Positions 6,798-15,456 of a stretch of 16,199 nucleotides of DNA are shown piece by piece (the stretch's first letter is position 1; each line of letters begins with the position of its first letter). The position numbers were made by a program, and so were the translations under genes. The notes under the pieces were generated by a model, which was not told where the DNA came from, made no database searches, and saw only the letters and a list, made by a program, of their open reading frames with translations. This DNA is from Candidatus Delongbacteria bacterium (GTDB lineage Bacteria > Delongbacteria > UBA4055), in contig JAQICF010000074.1 in the NCBI GenBank assembly GCA_027858795.1, forward strand, positions 1 through 16,199. The letters are read 5' to 3'.

Positions 6798-9365
6798 ATG
6801 AAACCACAAGAATTTATATCGCTTTTACTTAATGACTTTTCTAAAAGAGAACGGGATTCAAAATTAAATGGTTGGAAATATGCTGGAATTACTGATGAAG
6901 TATTTGGCTCAAGAGGAGGAGGTTGGGATAGTAAAGAATTTAAAGGTTATAAATTTGATAAGGACAACAAATCATATATTATAAGGCCAATTACGACAAA
7001 AGAAAATGTGTCATATATTGTTATTGAAGCAATTCATATTACTTCGCAGTTATTAAACTTTAGGTTAACTGATAAAACTTTTATTAATGAGAATGATTTT
7101 GTAAAAATTGTAGAAAATTTTACTATGACAATAAAAAGTAAAATTACTAAAGAAAAAGCCAAAAATGCTTTATATGATTCTGGATTTAATAAAGATAATA
7201 TTATAGTAAAATTCGAGAAGAGCAGTAATGATTTAGAGTCAATTATTATTTCTTTACTTGATTGGGCTGTGCTACGGGAAAAAGCGAAAGAAATAGTAAA
7301 AAAAGAAACAATAGAAGAAACAGAAATTCAAAGAATACTCTTTGATAAGTTTAAAGTGATCCTTGAAAAGTTGAAAATCGAATTTCAAGAAACTGTTACA
7401 AAATGGAATAATTTTGATTATGTACCAGATAAAATGAAGGATACATGGGCTTGGATTGTTGGACCTGAAAATATTATTGGTGATATTGGGGCTCATTATG
7501 AAATTTGTAGAAACAATAAAAATATATCAATTGAATTACATTTTGAAGACAAAGAATATAAGAAATTCAAAGAAAATTTAAATATCTTACCAGATAAGTT
7601 AAATTGGACCAAAAGCGAAAGAAGGATAAAAGTTGATGGTAATGTTGATATTGATTCAACATCGGCTGTAAGTCAATTGAAAGACAAAATTTTATATTTA
7701 GAAAACTCTATTGGTGATAGCATAAGATCGATAATCTCAGGTAGACCTGAAAAAAGACAAGAAAGAAAATCTATTGAAGATAATAAATTGCCATTGAATC
7801 AAATCCTATACGGACCTCCAGGAACTGGCAAAACCTATCATACAGTTAATAAAGCACTTGAAATTGTATTAGAAAAGGAACTTCTAGCTAAAGAATATTT
7901 CAGTGATTTAATTTCAAACGAACAAAGAGAAGAAATTCTAATAGATTTGTGTAAATCCATACAAGGTAACGAAGAAACTGAACATAGAAGAATTTTGAAG
8001 TATGCATTTGACTATTATTGTGATAATAAACAAATTGCTTTCACAACTTTCCATCAAAGTATGAGCTATGAAGATTTTGTTGAAGGAATAAAGCCAAAAT
8101 TTGAGCCAATTGAAGAAGATGAAGAGGATAATGACGGAATAGTTGATAGTAATAATGTTTCTAGTGCTCTAGAATATGGAATTGAGGATGGGATCTTTAA
8201 AATTGTTTGTAAAGAAGCTACAAAGAAGAAAAATGTAAAGATAACTTTCGATGAGATATGGAGTTCGTTTTATAATGATATCATGTCAAAAGAAGAAGTT
8301 ATATTTACATCAGTTACTAGTCAAATTCGTTTAGAAAAAAAAGGTACAGAAGAAAAAATATTAAGGCTTAGGTTTGTTAAATCTTACGATCCAGAAGCAC
8401 CTGAAGGTAAAAGAATCTTTTCGGTGAGTAAATATGTTATTGAACGATTATTTAATTCTGGGCTTGAAGTAACAGATAATAGTACAAATGATAGAAAGAA
8501 AATAACTAATGTCGTAAATGCAGGTCGTACAACATTGTGTTATGCAGTTTATAAAGAATTTTATAGGCATGTATTGAAATTCAATGCATTTGAGAATCAA
8601 GATTCAAAAGATAATTATGTTTTGATAATTGATGAAATAAATCGTGGGAACGTATCATCAATATTTGGTGAATTAATTACACTCATAGAAAACGATAAAC
8701 GAATCGGAGGAGATGAGGAATTAAAAGTTGTTTTACCGTACTCAAAAGATGAAGAAAATAAATTTGGAGTGCCTTCAAATCTATACATTATTGGAACAAT
8801 GAATACAGCAGACAGAAGTGTAGAAGCTTTGGATACGGCTTTGAGGAGAAGGTTTAGTTTTGAAGAAATGATGCCCAAACCTGAAATAATAACCCAAGAA
8901 GGTAAATTAAAGAATGAAAAGAATAAAGGGGTTTTGACGATAAATGATTATCCGATTAACTTAGAGAATCTGCTAAAAACAATTAACGAGAGAATAGAGA
9001 TATTACTGGATAGAGATCATCTAATCGGTCATAGTTATTTTATGAGTGTTAAAAATATATATGATTTGAAAGAAGCTTTTGCAGAGAAAATAATTCCACT
9101 ACTACAGGAATACTTTTATGGAGATTATGGGAAAATCACATTGGTTTTAGGGGAAGGATTTTGTAAAAGTAAAAAAAATAGAGTCAAAACAAAGGATATA
9201 CAGTTTGCAAAACACTTAGAAGAATATGATTCCAGCGTATTTGACGATAAATTAGTATATGAAATAAAAAAGGTTTTAGATAAAAAATTCGACATTACTA
9301 CAGCTATTAAAATTTTATTCAATAACCCAGAACCAGAAGAGAGTGAAAATAACGTTGAGCAATAA
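6798..9365 (+). CDS. mcrB: McrB-type AAA+ GTPase of a McrBC (type IV) restriction system
   Basis: The 855-residue protein is the motor of a modification-dependent restriction complex. The AAA+ domain has Walker A GPPGTGKT at 339-346, the family segment TFHQSMSYEDFVEGIKP shortly after, Walker B IIDEINRGN with D612/E613, and the McrB signature MNTADRS from 668. That is followed by an ALRRRF arginine-rich motif. McrB hexamers hydrolyse GTP, stimulated by McrC, to translocate on DNA bearing modified cytosines. The long insert between Walker A and B occurs in many McrB relatives. The N-terminal ~330 residues do not show the DUF3578-like DNA-binding domain of E. coli McrB. Instead there is a part ending around 275-315 that loosely recalls DUF4268-like text. 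AAAGGAG precedes the ATG. The 3' end overlaps mcrC. The modification recognised is unknown. Confidence 0.92.
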   Translation: MKPQEFISLLLNDFSKRERDSKLNGWKYAGITDEVFGSRGGGWDSKEFKGYKFDKDNKSYIIRPITTKENVSYIVIEAIHITSQLLNFRLTDKTFINENDFVKIVENFTMTIKSKITKEKAKNALYDSGFNKDNIIVKFEKSSNDLESIIISLLDWAVLREKAKEIVKKETIEETEIQRILFDKFKVILEKLKIEFQETVTKWNNFDYVPDKMKDTWAWIVGPENIIGDIGAHYEICRNNKNISIELHFEDKEYKKFKENLNILPDKLNWTKSERRIKVDGNVDIDSTSAVSQLKDKILYLENSIGDSIRSIISGRPEKRQERKSIEDNKLPLNQILYGPPGTGKTYHTVNKALEIVLEKELLAKEYFSDLISNEQREEILIDLCKSIQGNEETEHRRILKYAFDYYCDNKQIAFTTFHQSMSYEDFVEGIKPKFEPIEEDEEDNDGIVDSNNVSSALEYGIEDGIFKIVCKEATKKKNVKITFDEIWSSFYNDIMSKEEVIFTSVTSQIRLEKKGTEEKILRLRFVKSYDPEAPEGKRIFSVSKYVIERLFNSGLEVTDNSTNDRKKITNVVNAGRTTLCYAVYKEFYRHVLKFNAFENQDSKDNYVLIIDEINRGNVSSIFGELITLIENDKRIGGDEELKVVLPYSKDEENKFGVPSNLYIIGTMNTADRSVEALDTALRRRFSFEEMMPKPEIITQEGKLKNEKNKGVLTINDYPINLENLLKTINERIEILLDRDHLIGHSYFMSVKNIYDLKEAFAEKIIPLLQEYFYGDYGKITLVLGEGFCKSKKNRVKTKDIQFAKHLEEYDSSVFDDKLVYEIKKVLDKKFDITTAIKILFNNPEPEESENNVEQ

Positions 9366-10635
9366 GGCTAAACATATAACAGTATTTGAGCATCAAAAAT
9401 TAAAAATTGGTGATAAATTCAAAATTAAAGGTAAAGAATTTGAATTTACAGAAGATCAAAATAAAAAATTAGAAACTTTTTTTGGTGACAAAGGTGTTCC
9501 ATACTACAACTTGATAAAAAACGGTGTCAAGTTCAATAAATTTGTTGGAGTTCTTCAAATTGATGGTCTAGTTATCGAGATATTACCTAAAGCCGATAAG
9601 AAAGAAATTGAAGATGATAAAACAAAAAATAAATGGAGAGATATATTAATCGGAATGCTGAGAGCTGTTGGTGCTTTTAATATTAAAGCTCCAAGTTCTT
9701 CATCTTTAAGTGTGAAATCGAATTTTCTGCTTGATCTTTATTTTGAGCTGTTCATAAAAGAAGTTGAATATTTGTATCACAAAGGACTTATAAAAAAATA
9801 TCGTAGAACAGAAGGAAATAGCTTTGCTTTAAAAGGGAATATTAAATTCGGAAAACATATTCAGAAGAATCTAGTTCATCAGGAAAGATTTTACATTGAT
9901 TATACAACTTATGATAAGGAACATCTTATTCATAGAATTCTCAATAAAACGCTTTTACTTTTGCAGGTAATAAATTCTAATTCTGCTTTGAATAGCAGAA
10001 TAGGTAATCTTTTGCTGAATTTTCCTGAAATGAAAGATTTTAAAGCCACAGAAGCGATTTTCGATAAAATATGTTTTAACAGAAAAACTGAAGATTATAG
10101 AAATGCAATTGAGATAGCAAAATTACTACTACTCAATTATCATCCTGATCTGAGTAACGGCAGTAATAATGTTCTAGCTTTAATGTTTGACATGAATTTA
10201 CTTTGGGAAAAGTTTATTTATACCAGTCTAAGGAAAAATCTGCCAGACGGAAATTCAATCACTGCTCAAACATCAAAATATTTCTGGAGACCAAATAAAG
10301 GTTCAAGGTCAAAAATGATACCTGATATTGTAATTAATAAAGATATTAAAAATGAAGCAGTAGTTTTAGATACAAAATGGAAGAATTATGATGATAAACC
10401 CAATCCAGATGATTTAAGGCAGCTTTATGTTTATCATGAATATTATTACGCACAAAAAGTGGCATTAGTATATCCAGGTAACACTAACATTATACCAGGT
10501 ACATATTATGACTATAATGGTAAGGAATTATCAAACAAAGAATGTAGTGTTATAACGATTTCTACGAAGTCGTCAATTACAGATTGGCAGGAAGAGATTA
10601 ATGCACAGATTTTTGGATGGATAAATAAAATATAA
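9343..10635 (+). CDS. mcrC: McrC-type nuclease subunit of a McrBC restriction system
   Basis: The 430-residue protein fits McrC, which bridges McrB rings, stimulates GTP hydrolysis and cuts DNA. The N-terminal half is a beta-rich adaptor (for example VGVLQIDGLVIEILPKA at about 68-84), typical of the McrBC 5-methylcytosine component family. The C-terminal PD-(D/E)XK nuclease is visible as PDIVI with Asp328, then LDTKWK with Asp343 and Lys345, spacing like the D-X(n)-D-X-K site of E. coli McrC. The annotated start is GTG at 9343, giving a 23-bp overlap with mcrB; a TTG at 9355 would give an 11-bp overlap and cannot be excluded. Overlap and lack of a strong Shine-Dalgarno suggest coupling to mcrB translation. 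It is followed 21 bp later by hsdR. Confidence 0.92.
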   Translation: MKITLSNKAKHITVFEHQKLKIGDKFKIKGKEFEFTEDQNKKLETFFGDKGVPYYNLIKNGVKFNKFVGVLQIDGLVIEILPKADKKEIEDDKTKNKWRDILIGMLRAVGAFNIKAPSSSSLSVKSNFLLDLYFELFIKEVEYLYHKGLIKKYRRTEGNSFALKGNIKFGKHIQKNLVHQERFYIDYTTYDKEHLIHRILNKTLLLLQVINSNSALNSRIGNLLLNFPEMKDFKATEAIFDKICFNRKTEDYRNAIEIAKLLLLNYHPDLSNGSNNVLALMFDMNLLWEKFIYTSLRKNLPDGNSITAQTSKYFWRPNKGSRSKMIPDIVINKDIKNEAVVLDTKWKNYDDKPNPDDLRQLYVYHEYYYAQKVALVYPGNTNIIPGTYYDYNGKELSNKECSVITISTKSSITDWQEEINAQIFGWINKI

Positions 10636-10656
10636 AATAATATATAGAGTTAGTAT

Positions 10657-13600
10657 ATGAGTTATGAATATTCAGAAGATGGTTTAGTTGAGCAGGCAAC
10701 GCAGGATGTTCTGAAAGAACTTGGTTGGGATGTTGTTACCGCTTGGCAAAAAGAATCATTCGGAGAAGATGGTCTTCTTGGTCGTGAGAATAAATCTGAA
10801 GTTATTCTTAAGCGAGATTTATTTAAAGCATTAAAGAAGTTCAATCCTGTTCTACCGGATAAGGCATATAATCAGGCTATTGAAATTATTATTGAGAGAT
10901 CTGCCGGTAAGACTTTAGTTCAGATCAATAAAGATAAATACAAACTACTAACCAAAGGTATTCCTGTCAGTTTTACAAATGATAAAGGCAAGCTGATCAA
11001 GAAGAATTTGCAGGTATTTGATTTTAATAACCCTACTGAAAATCATTTTCTCGCTGTTCGTCAGTTAGAAGTAGTTGGTGATCTATATAATCGCAGACCT
11101 GATGTAGTCGGGTTCGTAAACGGCATTCCACTGGTTTTCTTTGAACTGAAAGCTCATTATAGAGATTTACAGAATGCCTATAATGATAATTTGAAAGACT
11201 ATAAAGATACTATTTCACATATTTTTCATACAAACGCAATTGTTATTCTAAGTAACGGGACAGAATCAAAAGTCGGAACTATTACAAGCCCTTATAAATT
11301 CTTTAATGAATGGAAGCGTATTGAAGAGGAAGAAGAAGGTGTTGTAAGTTTAGATACAATGCTAAGAGGAACTTGTGATAAGGCAAGATTGATCGATCTT
11401 TTCGAGAATTTTATTCTGTTCGATGATTCCGGTGGTGACATTGTAAAGATCATGGCAAAGAACCATCAGTATATCGGTGTAAATAAGGTTTTGAATAAAG
11501 CAAAGAGCATTGATGAATTAAAAGGAAAGCTTGGAGTGTTCTGGCATACGCAGGGAAGTGGTAAGTCATATTCAATGGTTTTTATAGCTCAGAAAATACA
11601 CAGGAAATTCGGTGGCTCATATACTTTCCTAATGGTGACGGACAGAACGGAATTGGAACGACAGCTTTATGATACATTTACTGGGGTTGATGCAGTAATA
11701 GAAAAAAATGTCAGAGCTAAAAGTCGGGATAATTTACGGGAACTGTTAAAGGATAATCACAGATATGTATTCTCACTTATTCATAAATTTTCAGTTGATC
11801 CTAAAAAAGAAACTGAATATCCCCTTCTTACAGAAAGAAAGAACATAATTGTAATCTCCGATGAAGCTCACAGGACACAGGCAGGTACATTTGCCCGTAA
11901 TATGCGTTTTAACGGAATCCCGAATGCTTCATACCTTGGATTTACAGGAACTCCGATCATAAAGGAAGAATTAGAGCTGACAAAAAATATCTTTGGTGAA
12001 TATGTATCAGTCTATGATTTCAAAAGAGCAATTGTCGATGGTGCAACTCTTCCACTTAGGTATTTGAACAGGGGAGAGAAGCTCGGAATAGAAAATCCAG
12101 AGCTTGATGAAAAGATGGCTGAAATAATTCAAAATGCTGATTTAGACGAAGATCAAAGAAGAAAATTAGCTAGAGAGTTTAAAAGAGATTATCCGATCCT
12201 GACTTCCAGAAAAAGATTAAAGGCGATAGCTAAAGATCTTGTATGGCATTTCAATGAAAGAGGGTATCAGGGAAAAGCAATGTTCGTTGCTATTGATAAA
12301 CCAACAGCAGTTGTTATGCATGAATACATTATGAAGTTCTGGCCTAAATATATTGAAGATTTAAACCTGAGAATAAAAAATGCTGAAGACGAACAGGAAG
12401 AATTACAACTTAAAATGAAACTCAAAAAGGTTGAAGAAACCGAAGTTTGCGTTGTCATCAGCAGTGAACAGAACGAAGTAGATAAATTTAGAAAGATGAA
12501 ACTGGATATTGCACAGCACAGAAAGAAAATAGTCGAAAGAGATCTTGATAAAGAATTCAAAGATGAAGACAATCCATTCAGACTGGCAATAGTGTGTGCA
12601 ATGTGGATAACCGGATTTGATGCTCCAAGCATTTCAACCGTTTACTTAGACAAGCCTATCAAAGGGCATACACTAATGCAAACAATAGCCCGTGCAAACA
12701 GAGTTTACGATGATGAAAAAGAAAACGGACTGATAGTTGATTACGGCAATGTCTATAAACAGCTGGAGAAAGCTTATTCAGTCTATGGCGAAGGAAGTGA
12801 TAAGGGAGGTAAAGGAGATTCCTCAGAGAGCACCGGAAGGCCTGTAGAATTACACGAAGGGCTGGCTGTCGAATTAGGAGAATCAATCAGAGCAACGAAA
12901 GGTTATTTAAAAGAACTCGGTTTTGATTTAGAAGAGCTAATGAGATCTAAACCAATAGATAAATTAGCAAAAATTGAAAAAGCGGCTGATACAGTTTCCC
13001 TAAACCAAACTACCCGGACAAAATTTGAGATGATGTCTCGTGAGGTATTCAGAAAATACAATGCTCTTTTTCCTGATTATATGATTAAGCCATTCATAAG
13101 ACAATTTGATGCTATAAAAGCTATTTATGGTAAGCTTAACCAACAAGTCAAAACGTCTGATATTACAGATGTAATGCTTGAATTGCAAGAACTTGTAGAT
13201 GATAGTGTACAGACAAAAGAAACGGCAGGCAAATATAAGGATACTAAAGACTATATTGATATTAGTAACTTGGATTTCGAGAAATTAAAATTCGCTTTCT
13301 CTAAAGTAATAAAAAAAAATACACTGGTCTATGATTTACAAAGAATGATGGATCACAAGTTAAAGCAAATGATAAAAGAAAACCCTATCAGACTTGAATT
13401 CTATGAAGAATATAAAAAGATAATAGATGAATATAATAACGGAAAAGACATAAATAGTACCAAGAAAGCATTTGATGAACTTGCAAAATTTTTAGAAACT
13501 CTTACAGTAGAAAATTCAAGAGCAATTGAGGAAGGGTTAAACGAAGAAACTCTGGCTATATTTGACCTATTAAAGAAAGAAAATTTAAAGGATAAAGAAA

Positions 13601-13851
13601 GAGACGAAGTAAAGAAAGTTGCAGTACAAACATTAGAGACTCTTAAAGCAGAGAAGCTAAAAGTTGAAAGATGGAGAGAAAGTACTCAGATACGAGCACA
13701 GATCAAAAATATTATATACGATAAATTATTGTACCTGCCTCATGACCTTTATACGGATGAAGAAGTCGGAGAGAAAACAAACATAGTTTATCAGCATATA
13801 TTTACAAATTATGCTGGTGGTGGAAAGAGTGTATATGAGAGGGTTGGGTAG
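10657..13851 (+). CDS. hsdR: Type I restriction endonuclease subunit HsdR
   Basis: The 1064-residue HsdR provides DNA translocation and cleavage for the type I complex. The N-terminal nuclease has the PD-(D/E)XK pattern RRPDVVGF with Asp149 and FFELKAH with Glu163 and Lys165. The superfamily 2 helicase motor follows: motif I QGSGKS at 299-304, DEAH at 402-405 (motif II), and GFTGTPI shortly after (motif III). A second RecA-like lobe contains WITGFDAPS and the QTIARANRVY motif VI region. The C-terminal third (about 740-1064) is helical and charged and should dock on HsdM. Length and motif order match the family and no break is seen. The gene lies last in the cluster, separated from hsdM/hsdS by the unknown gene and mcrBC, with only a weak purine-rich Shine-Dalgarno. 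Confidence 0.96.
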   Translation: MSYEYSEDGLVEQATQDVLKELGWDVVTAWQKESFGEDGLLGRENKSEVILKRDLFKALKKFNPVLPDKAYNQAIEIIIERSAGKTLVQINKDKYKLLTKGIPVSFTNDKGKLIKKNLQVFDFNNPTENHFLAVRQLEVVGDLYNRRPDVVGFVNGIPLVFFELKAHYRDLQNAYNDNLKDYKDTISHIFHTNAIVILSNGTESKVGTITSPYKFFNEWKRIEEEEEGVVSLDTMLRGTCDKARLIDLFENFILFDDSGGDIVKIMAKNHQYIGVNKVLNKAKSIDELKGKLGVFWHTQGSGKSYSMVFIAQKIHRKFGGSYTFLMVTDRTELERQLYDTFTGVDAVIEKNVRAKSRDNLRELLKDNHRYVFSLIHKFSVDPKKETEYPLLTERKNIIVISDEAHRTQAGTFARNMRFNGIPNASYLGFTGTPIIKEELELTKNIFGEYVSVYDFKRAIVDGATLPLRYLNRGEKLGIENPELDEKMAEIIQNADLDEDQRRKLAREFKRDYPILTSRKRLKAIAKDLVWHFNERGYQGKAMFVAIDKPTAVVMHEYIMKFWPKYIEDLNLRIKNAEDEQEELQLKMKLKKVEETEVCVVISSEQNEVDKFRKMKLDIAQHRKKIVERDLDKEFKDEDNPFRLAIVCAMWITGFDAPSISTVYLDKPIKGHTLMQTIARANRVYDDEKENGLIVDYGNVYKQLEKAYSVYGEGSDKGGKGDSSESTGRPVELHEGLAVELGESIRATKGYLKELGFDLEELMRSKPIDKLAKIEKAADTVSLNQTTRTKFEMMSREVFRKYNALFPDYMIKPFIRQFDAIKAIYGKLNQQVKTSDITDVMLELQELVDDSVQTKETAGKYKDTKDYIDISNLDFEKLKFAFSKVIKKNTLVYDLQRMMDHKLKQMIKENPIRLEFYEEYKKIIDEYNNGKDINSTKKAFDELAKFLETLTVENSRAIEEGLNEETLAIFDLLKKENLKDKERDEVKKVAVQTLETLKAEKLKVERWRESTQIRAQIKNIIYDKLLYLPHDLYTDEEVGEKTNIVYQHIFTNYAGGGKSVYERVG

Positions 13852-13876
13852 GGTGAAAACTTAGTAATATCTGATT

Positions 13877-13940
13877 AATCCCTATGCCAAAAGAAGAACG
13901 GAGGGGGGATAATTGACAATGGACAATTTACAATTAAAAG
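13877..13940 (+). repeat. Composite direct repeat, copy 1 (25-bp block + G-run + TTGACAA-like heptamers)
   Basis: A 25-bp block beginning AATCCCTATGCCAAAAGAAG (13877-13901) is identical to 15882-15906. A G-rich spacer follows, then a 7-nt periodic stretch TTGACAA-TGGACAA-TTTACAA. Copy 1 carries three heptamers, copy 2 carries four. It lies 25 bp after hsdR and is followed by a hairpin at 13972. Short ORFs through this element on either strand look spurious. Confidence 0.9.
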
Positions 13941-13971
13941 ATAAATATTTCTCATTTCTAAATATTTTTAT

Positions 13972-14010
13972 AAATGCTCCTTAGAGGGCATTTGATTTTG
14001 ATTTCTTTTA
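13972..14010 (+). terminator. Terminator-like hairpin downstream of hsdR
   Basis: AAATGCTC (13972-13979) pairs with GGGCATTT (13986-13993), including one G-T pair, to give an 8-bp stem with a 6-nt loop. T-rich sequence (GATTTTGATTTCTTTT) follows rather than a pure T-run. It is the first plausible stop signal for the hsdM-hsdR transcript, about 120 bp after the hsdR stop codon. Confidence 0.6.
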
Positions 14011-14025
14011 CAAAATTGAAGGAAT

Positions 14026-14060
14026 AAAAAAAAGCCACCTTTTCAGATGGCTTTTATATT
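14026..14060. terminator. Bidirectional terminator hairpin, copy A
   Basis: AAAAGCCA (14030-14037) pairs perfectly with TGGCTTTT (14048-14055) around a 10-nt loop. On the minus strand the stem is followed by a long T-run, making it a good terminator for the leftward protease unit. On the + strand it is followed by TTTTATATTT and can also stop rightward transcripts. A near copy lies at 14178, about 148 bp away in the same orientation. Confidence 0.75.
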
Positions 14061-14090
14061 TATGAGAAGTATCGTGAGACTATCAATGAG

Positions 14091-14252
14091 ATGAAAAAGA
14101 ATGTTGATCCGACATTTACGAACGAATGCCGGATTCTGCGGATTTTTGATGATGAGTGTGTGATATTCTACAAGCGAAAAGCCACCCTTTCAGATGGCTT
14201 TAATATTTTAGGTAAGATGGTGGATTATTTAGAGATGAGAGTTGGGAGATAA
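14091..14252 (+). pseudogene. Coding-like remnant, 53 codons, around hairpin copy B
   Basis: From ATG 14091 the frame is open to TAA at 14250-14252, giving a 53-residue peptide starting MKKNVDPTFTNECRILRIF. The same frame is open further upstream to 14028, through hairpin copy A, with YEKYRETINE just before this Met. Codon choice and protein-like composition suggest real coding ancestry, yet there is no Shine-Dalgarno and the frame runs straight through both hairpins: each encodes a KAT-(F/L)-SDGF peptide. The best reading is a fragment of a larger lost gene caught between two copies of a terminator hairpin. A functional micro-ORF is possible. I do not recognise the parent family. Confidence 0.35.
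14177..14209. repeat. Duplicated hairpin, copy B
   Basis: AAAGCCA (14178-14184) pairs with TGGCTTT (14195-14201). Over roughly 33 bases the unit differs from copy A (14030-14062) at only a few positions, mainly in the loop and the downstream AT tract. It could also end leftward transcripts, though its minus-strand T-run is short. The duplication is in direct orientation. Confidence 0.75.
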
Positions 14253-14261
14253 ATACAATTA

Positions 14262-14459
14262 TTATTCACTTTTCTTATCATATACATAGATTTCTTGGCA
14301 TGGATAAATCACAGTATCAACAATTATTTTATTATTCTTAATCATAGCAGATAAATTATTCTTTATTGCTGTTGTTTCAAAATAATCTTTTTCATTAGCA
14401 GTCCCTACCGAGTTATTATAATTGGGATTATAGCCTGTATTATTCTTCAATTTCTTCAT
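14262..14459 (-). CDS. Hypothetical 65-aa protein overlapping the 3' end of the protease gene
   Basis: On the minus strand an ORF of 65 residues starts at ATG 14459-14457. It overlaps the last 20 bp of the SDH_sah gene in another frame, with GGATGGAG immediately upstream on the minus strand. A TTG start five codons earlier is possible but would lie within the Shine-Dalgarno. The product (MKKLKNNTGYNPNYNN...) is asparagine- and lysine-rich with a polar N-terminus and a short hydrophobic strand near KIIVDTVIYPCQEIYVYD. There is no signal peptide or membrane helix and I recognise no family. Overlap with the protease gene suggests translational coupling and perhaps a partner or substrate role; this is inference. 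It may instead be a chance ORF. Confidence 0.5.
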   Translation of the reverse strand: MKKLKNNTGYNPNYNNSVGTANEKDYFETTAIKNNLSAMIKNNKIIVDTVIYPCQEIYVYDKKSE

Positions 14460-15456
14460 GTCTCCATCCTTCAAAATTTCTATTATCTTGTATGACTGTT
14501 TGCTGTGTTGGTTGTGGACGTGGTTGTGTAATTGTTTGTTTTAACAGTAAACCTTCACTCATAAACACATCGCAACCATGATCAATGGATTCTATAATAG
14601 CTCTTCTAAATTTATAGTTATAATTATCCTGTGTACCTAATATAATTTTTGGATCGTAAGGATTTAATAATTCAAGCTCATTCTGTATGTCATTATGAAT
14701 TTGTTTAATAATGCTATACAATTCATCATTCGGTTTCTCAATATTAAGTCCTAATTCTTCTTTAGCTTCTTTTCTATGTATAGTATAATCATGGCTACCG
14801 GATTCGCTACATAAAAATTTTATTATTTCTTCGTGTTTTGCGCCATCTATTTCATGGTTTTTAAGAAGTTTTTTTGCCAACATTTGGATTTGTGATTTTG
14901 ATTTATAGACTTGTCCTAGCGTTAACGGATGAATTTTATTTGATAAGTTAATCATAATATTTGCCAAGCTTTGCTCGTCATTAATACCTAGTTCTAATTT
15001 GGCCATTTCGAAATATGCATTTACAAATTCTACACTCACTGGTACTCTAGCGTTTGGATTATTACCTGGTAGTACGGGATTTAAAGGGCCATTAACGCTC
15101 GGATCTATAGGCCCCAATGTTGCCTGTTTAGTCATTATTATCCTATTTGCACCTAAACTAATTAATGTCCCTGCACTATGACAATTAAAAGGTATTATAA
15201 CTTCAAAATCATCACAAAAATTTCGTACAAGGTTAATTAAACTCCAAGCTGCTAAAGTATTACCACCCCTAGTATATAAATACAAACTAATTTTATCTGC
15301 TTTACTAATTTTATCTAAATGCTCAATAAAAACTGGAATAATATCAGATGCAATCTGGGTTTCTAAACCTTTCCTATCACTTGTAACATATACAAGCAAT
15401 TTAGATTTTCGCTTTGATTCTAAATCTTTGTATAAACCGATTCGATCTTTTAACAT
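14440..15456 (-). CDS. SDH_sah-family (ClpP/crotonase-fold) serine protease
   Basis: The 338-residue product matches the serine dehydrogenase proteinase (SDH_sah) family, ClpP/SppA-like serine hydrolases. LYLYTRGGN (58-66) gives the oxyanion-loop Gly pair. CHSAGT (92-97) places the nucleophile at Ser94, and ATLGPIDPS (112-120) follows as in the family. Further on, GSHDYTIHRKEA is the conserved C-terminal motif. No N-terminal signal or transmembrane helix is visible, so it should be cytosolic. The tail is low complexity, rich in Pro, Gln and Glu. An in-frame ATG at 15486 exists, but AAGGGG lies 6 bases before ATG 15456, so this start is chosen. It is transcribed leftward toward hsdR and overlaps a 65-aa ORF. 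Natural substrates are unknown; the family turns up near mobile and defence genes. Confidence 0.87.
   Translation of the reverse strand: MLKDRIGLYKDLESKRKSKLLVYVTSDRKGLETQIASDIIPVFIEHLDKISKADKISLYLYTRGGNTLAAWSLINLVRNFCDDFEVIIPFNCHSAGTLISLGANRIIMTKQATLGPIDPSVNGPLNPVLPGNNPNARVPVSVEFVNAYFEMAKLELGINDEQSLANIMINLSNKIHPLTLGQVYKSKSQIQMLAKKLLKNHEIDGAKHEEIIKFLCSESGSHDYTIHRKEAKEELGLNIEKPNDELYSIIKQIHNDIQNELELLNPYDPKIILGTQDNYNYKFRRAIIESIDHGCDVFMSEGLLLKQTITQPRPQPTQQTVIQDNRNFEGWRHEEIEE

Noticed and set aside
12267..12886. Minus-strand ORFs inside hsdR
   Set aside because: Antisense shadows of a full-length HsdR; Ser/Leu-rich translations with no motif.
2968..13851. BREX, DISARM, Dnd or Zorya systems
   Set aside because: No PglZ, BrxC, DrmA/B, DndBCD or ZorAB motifs. 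All recognised genes are type I RM or McrBC.
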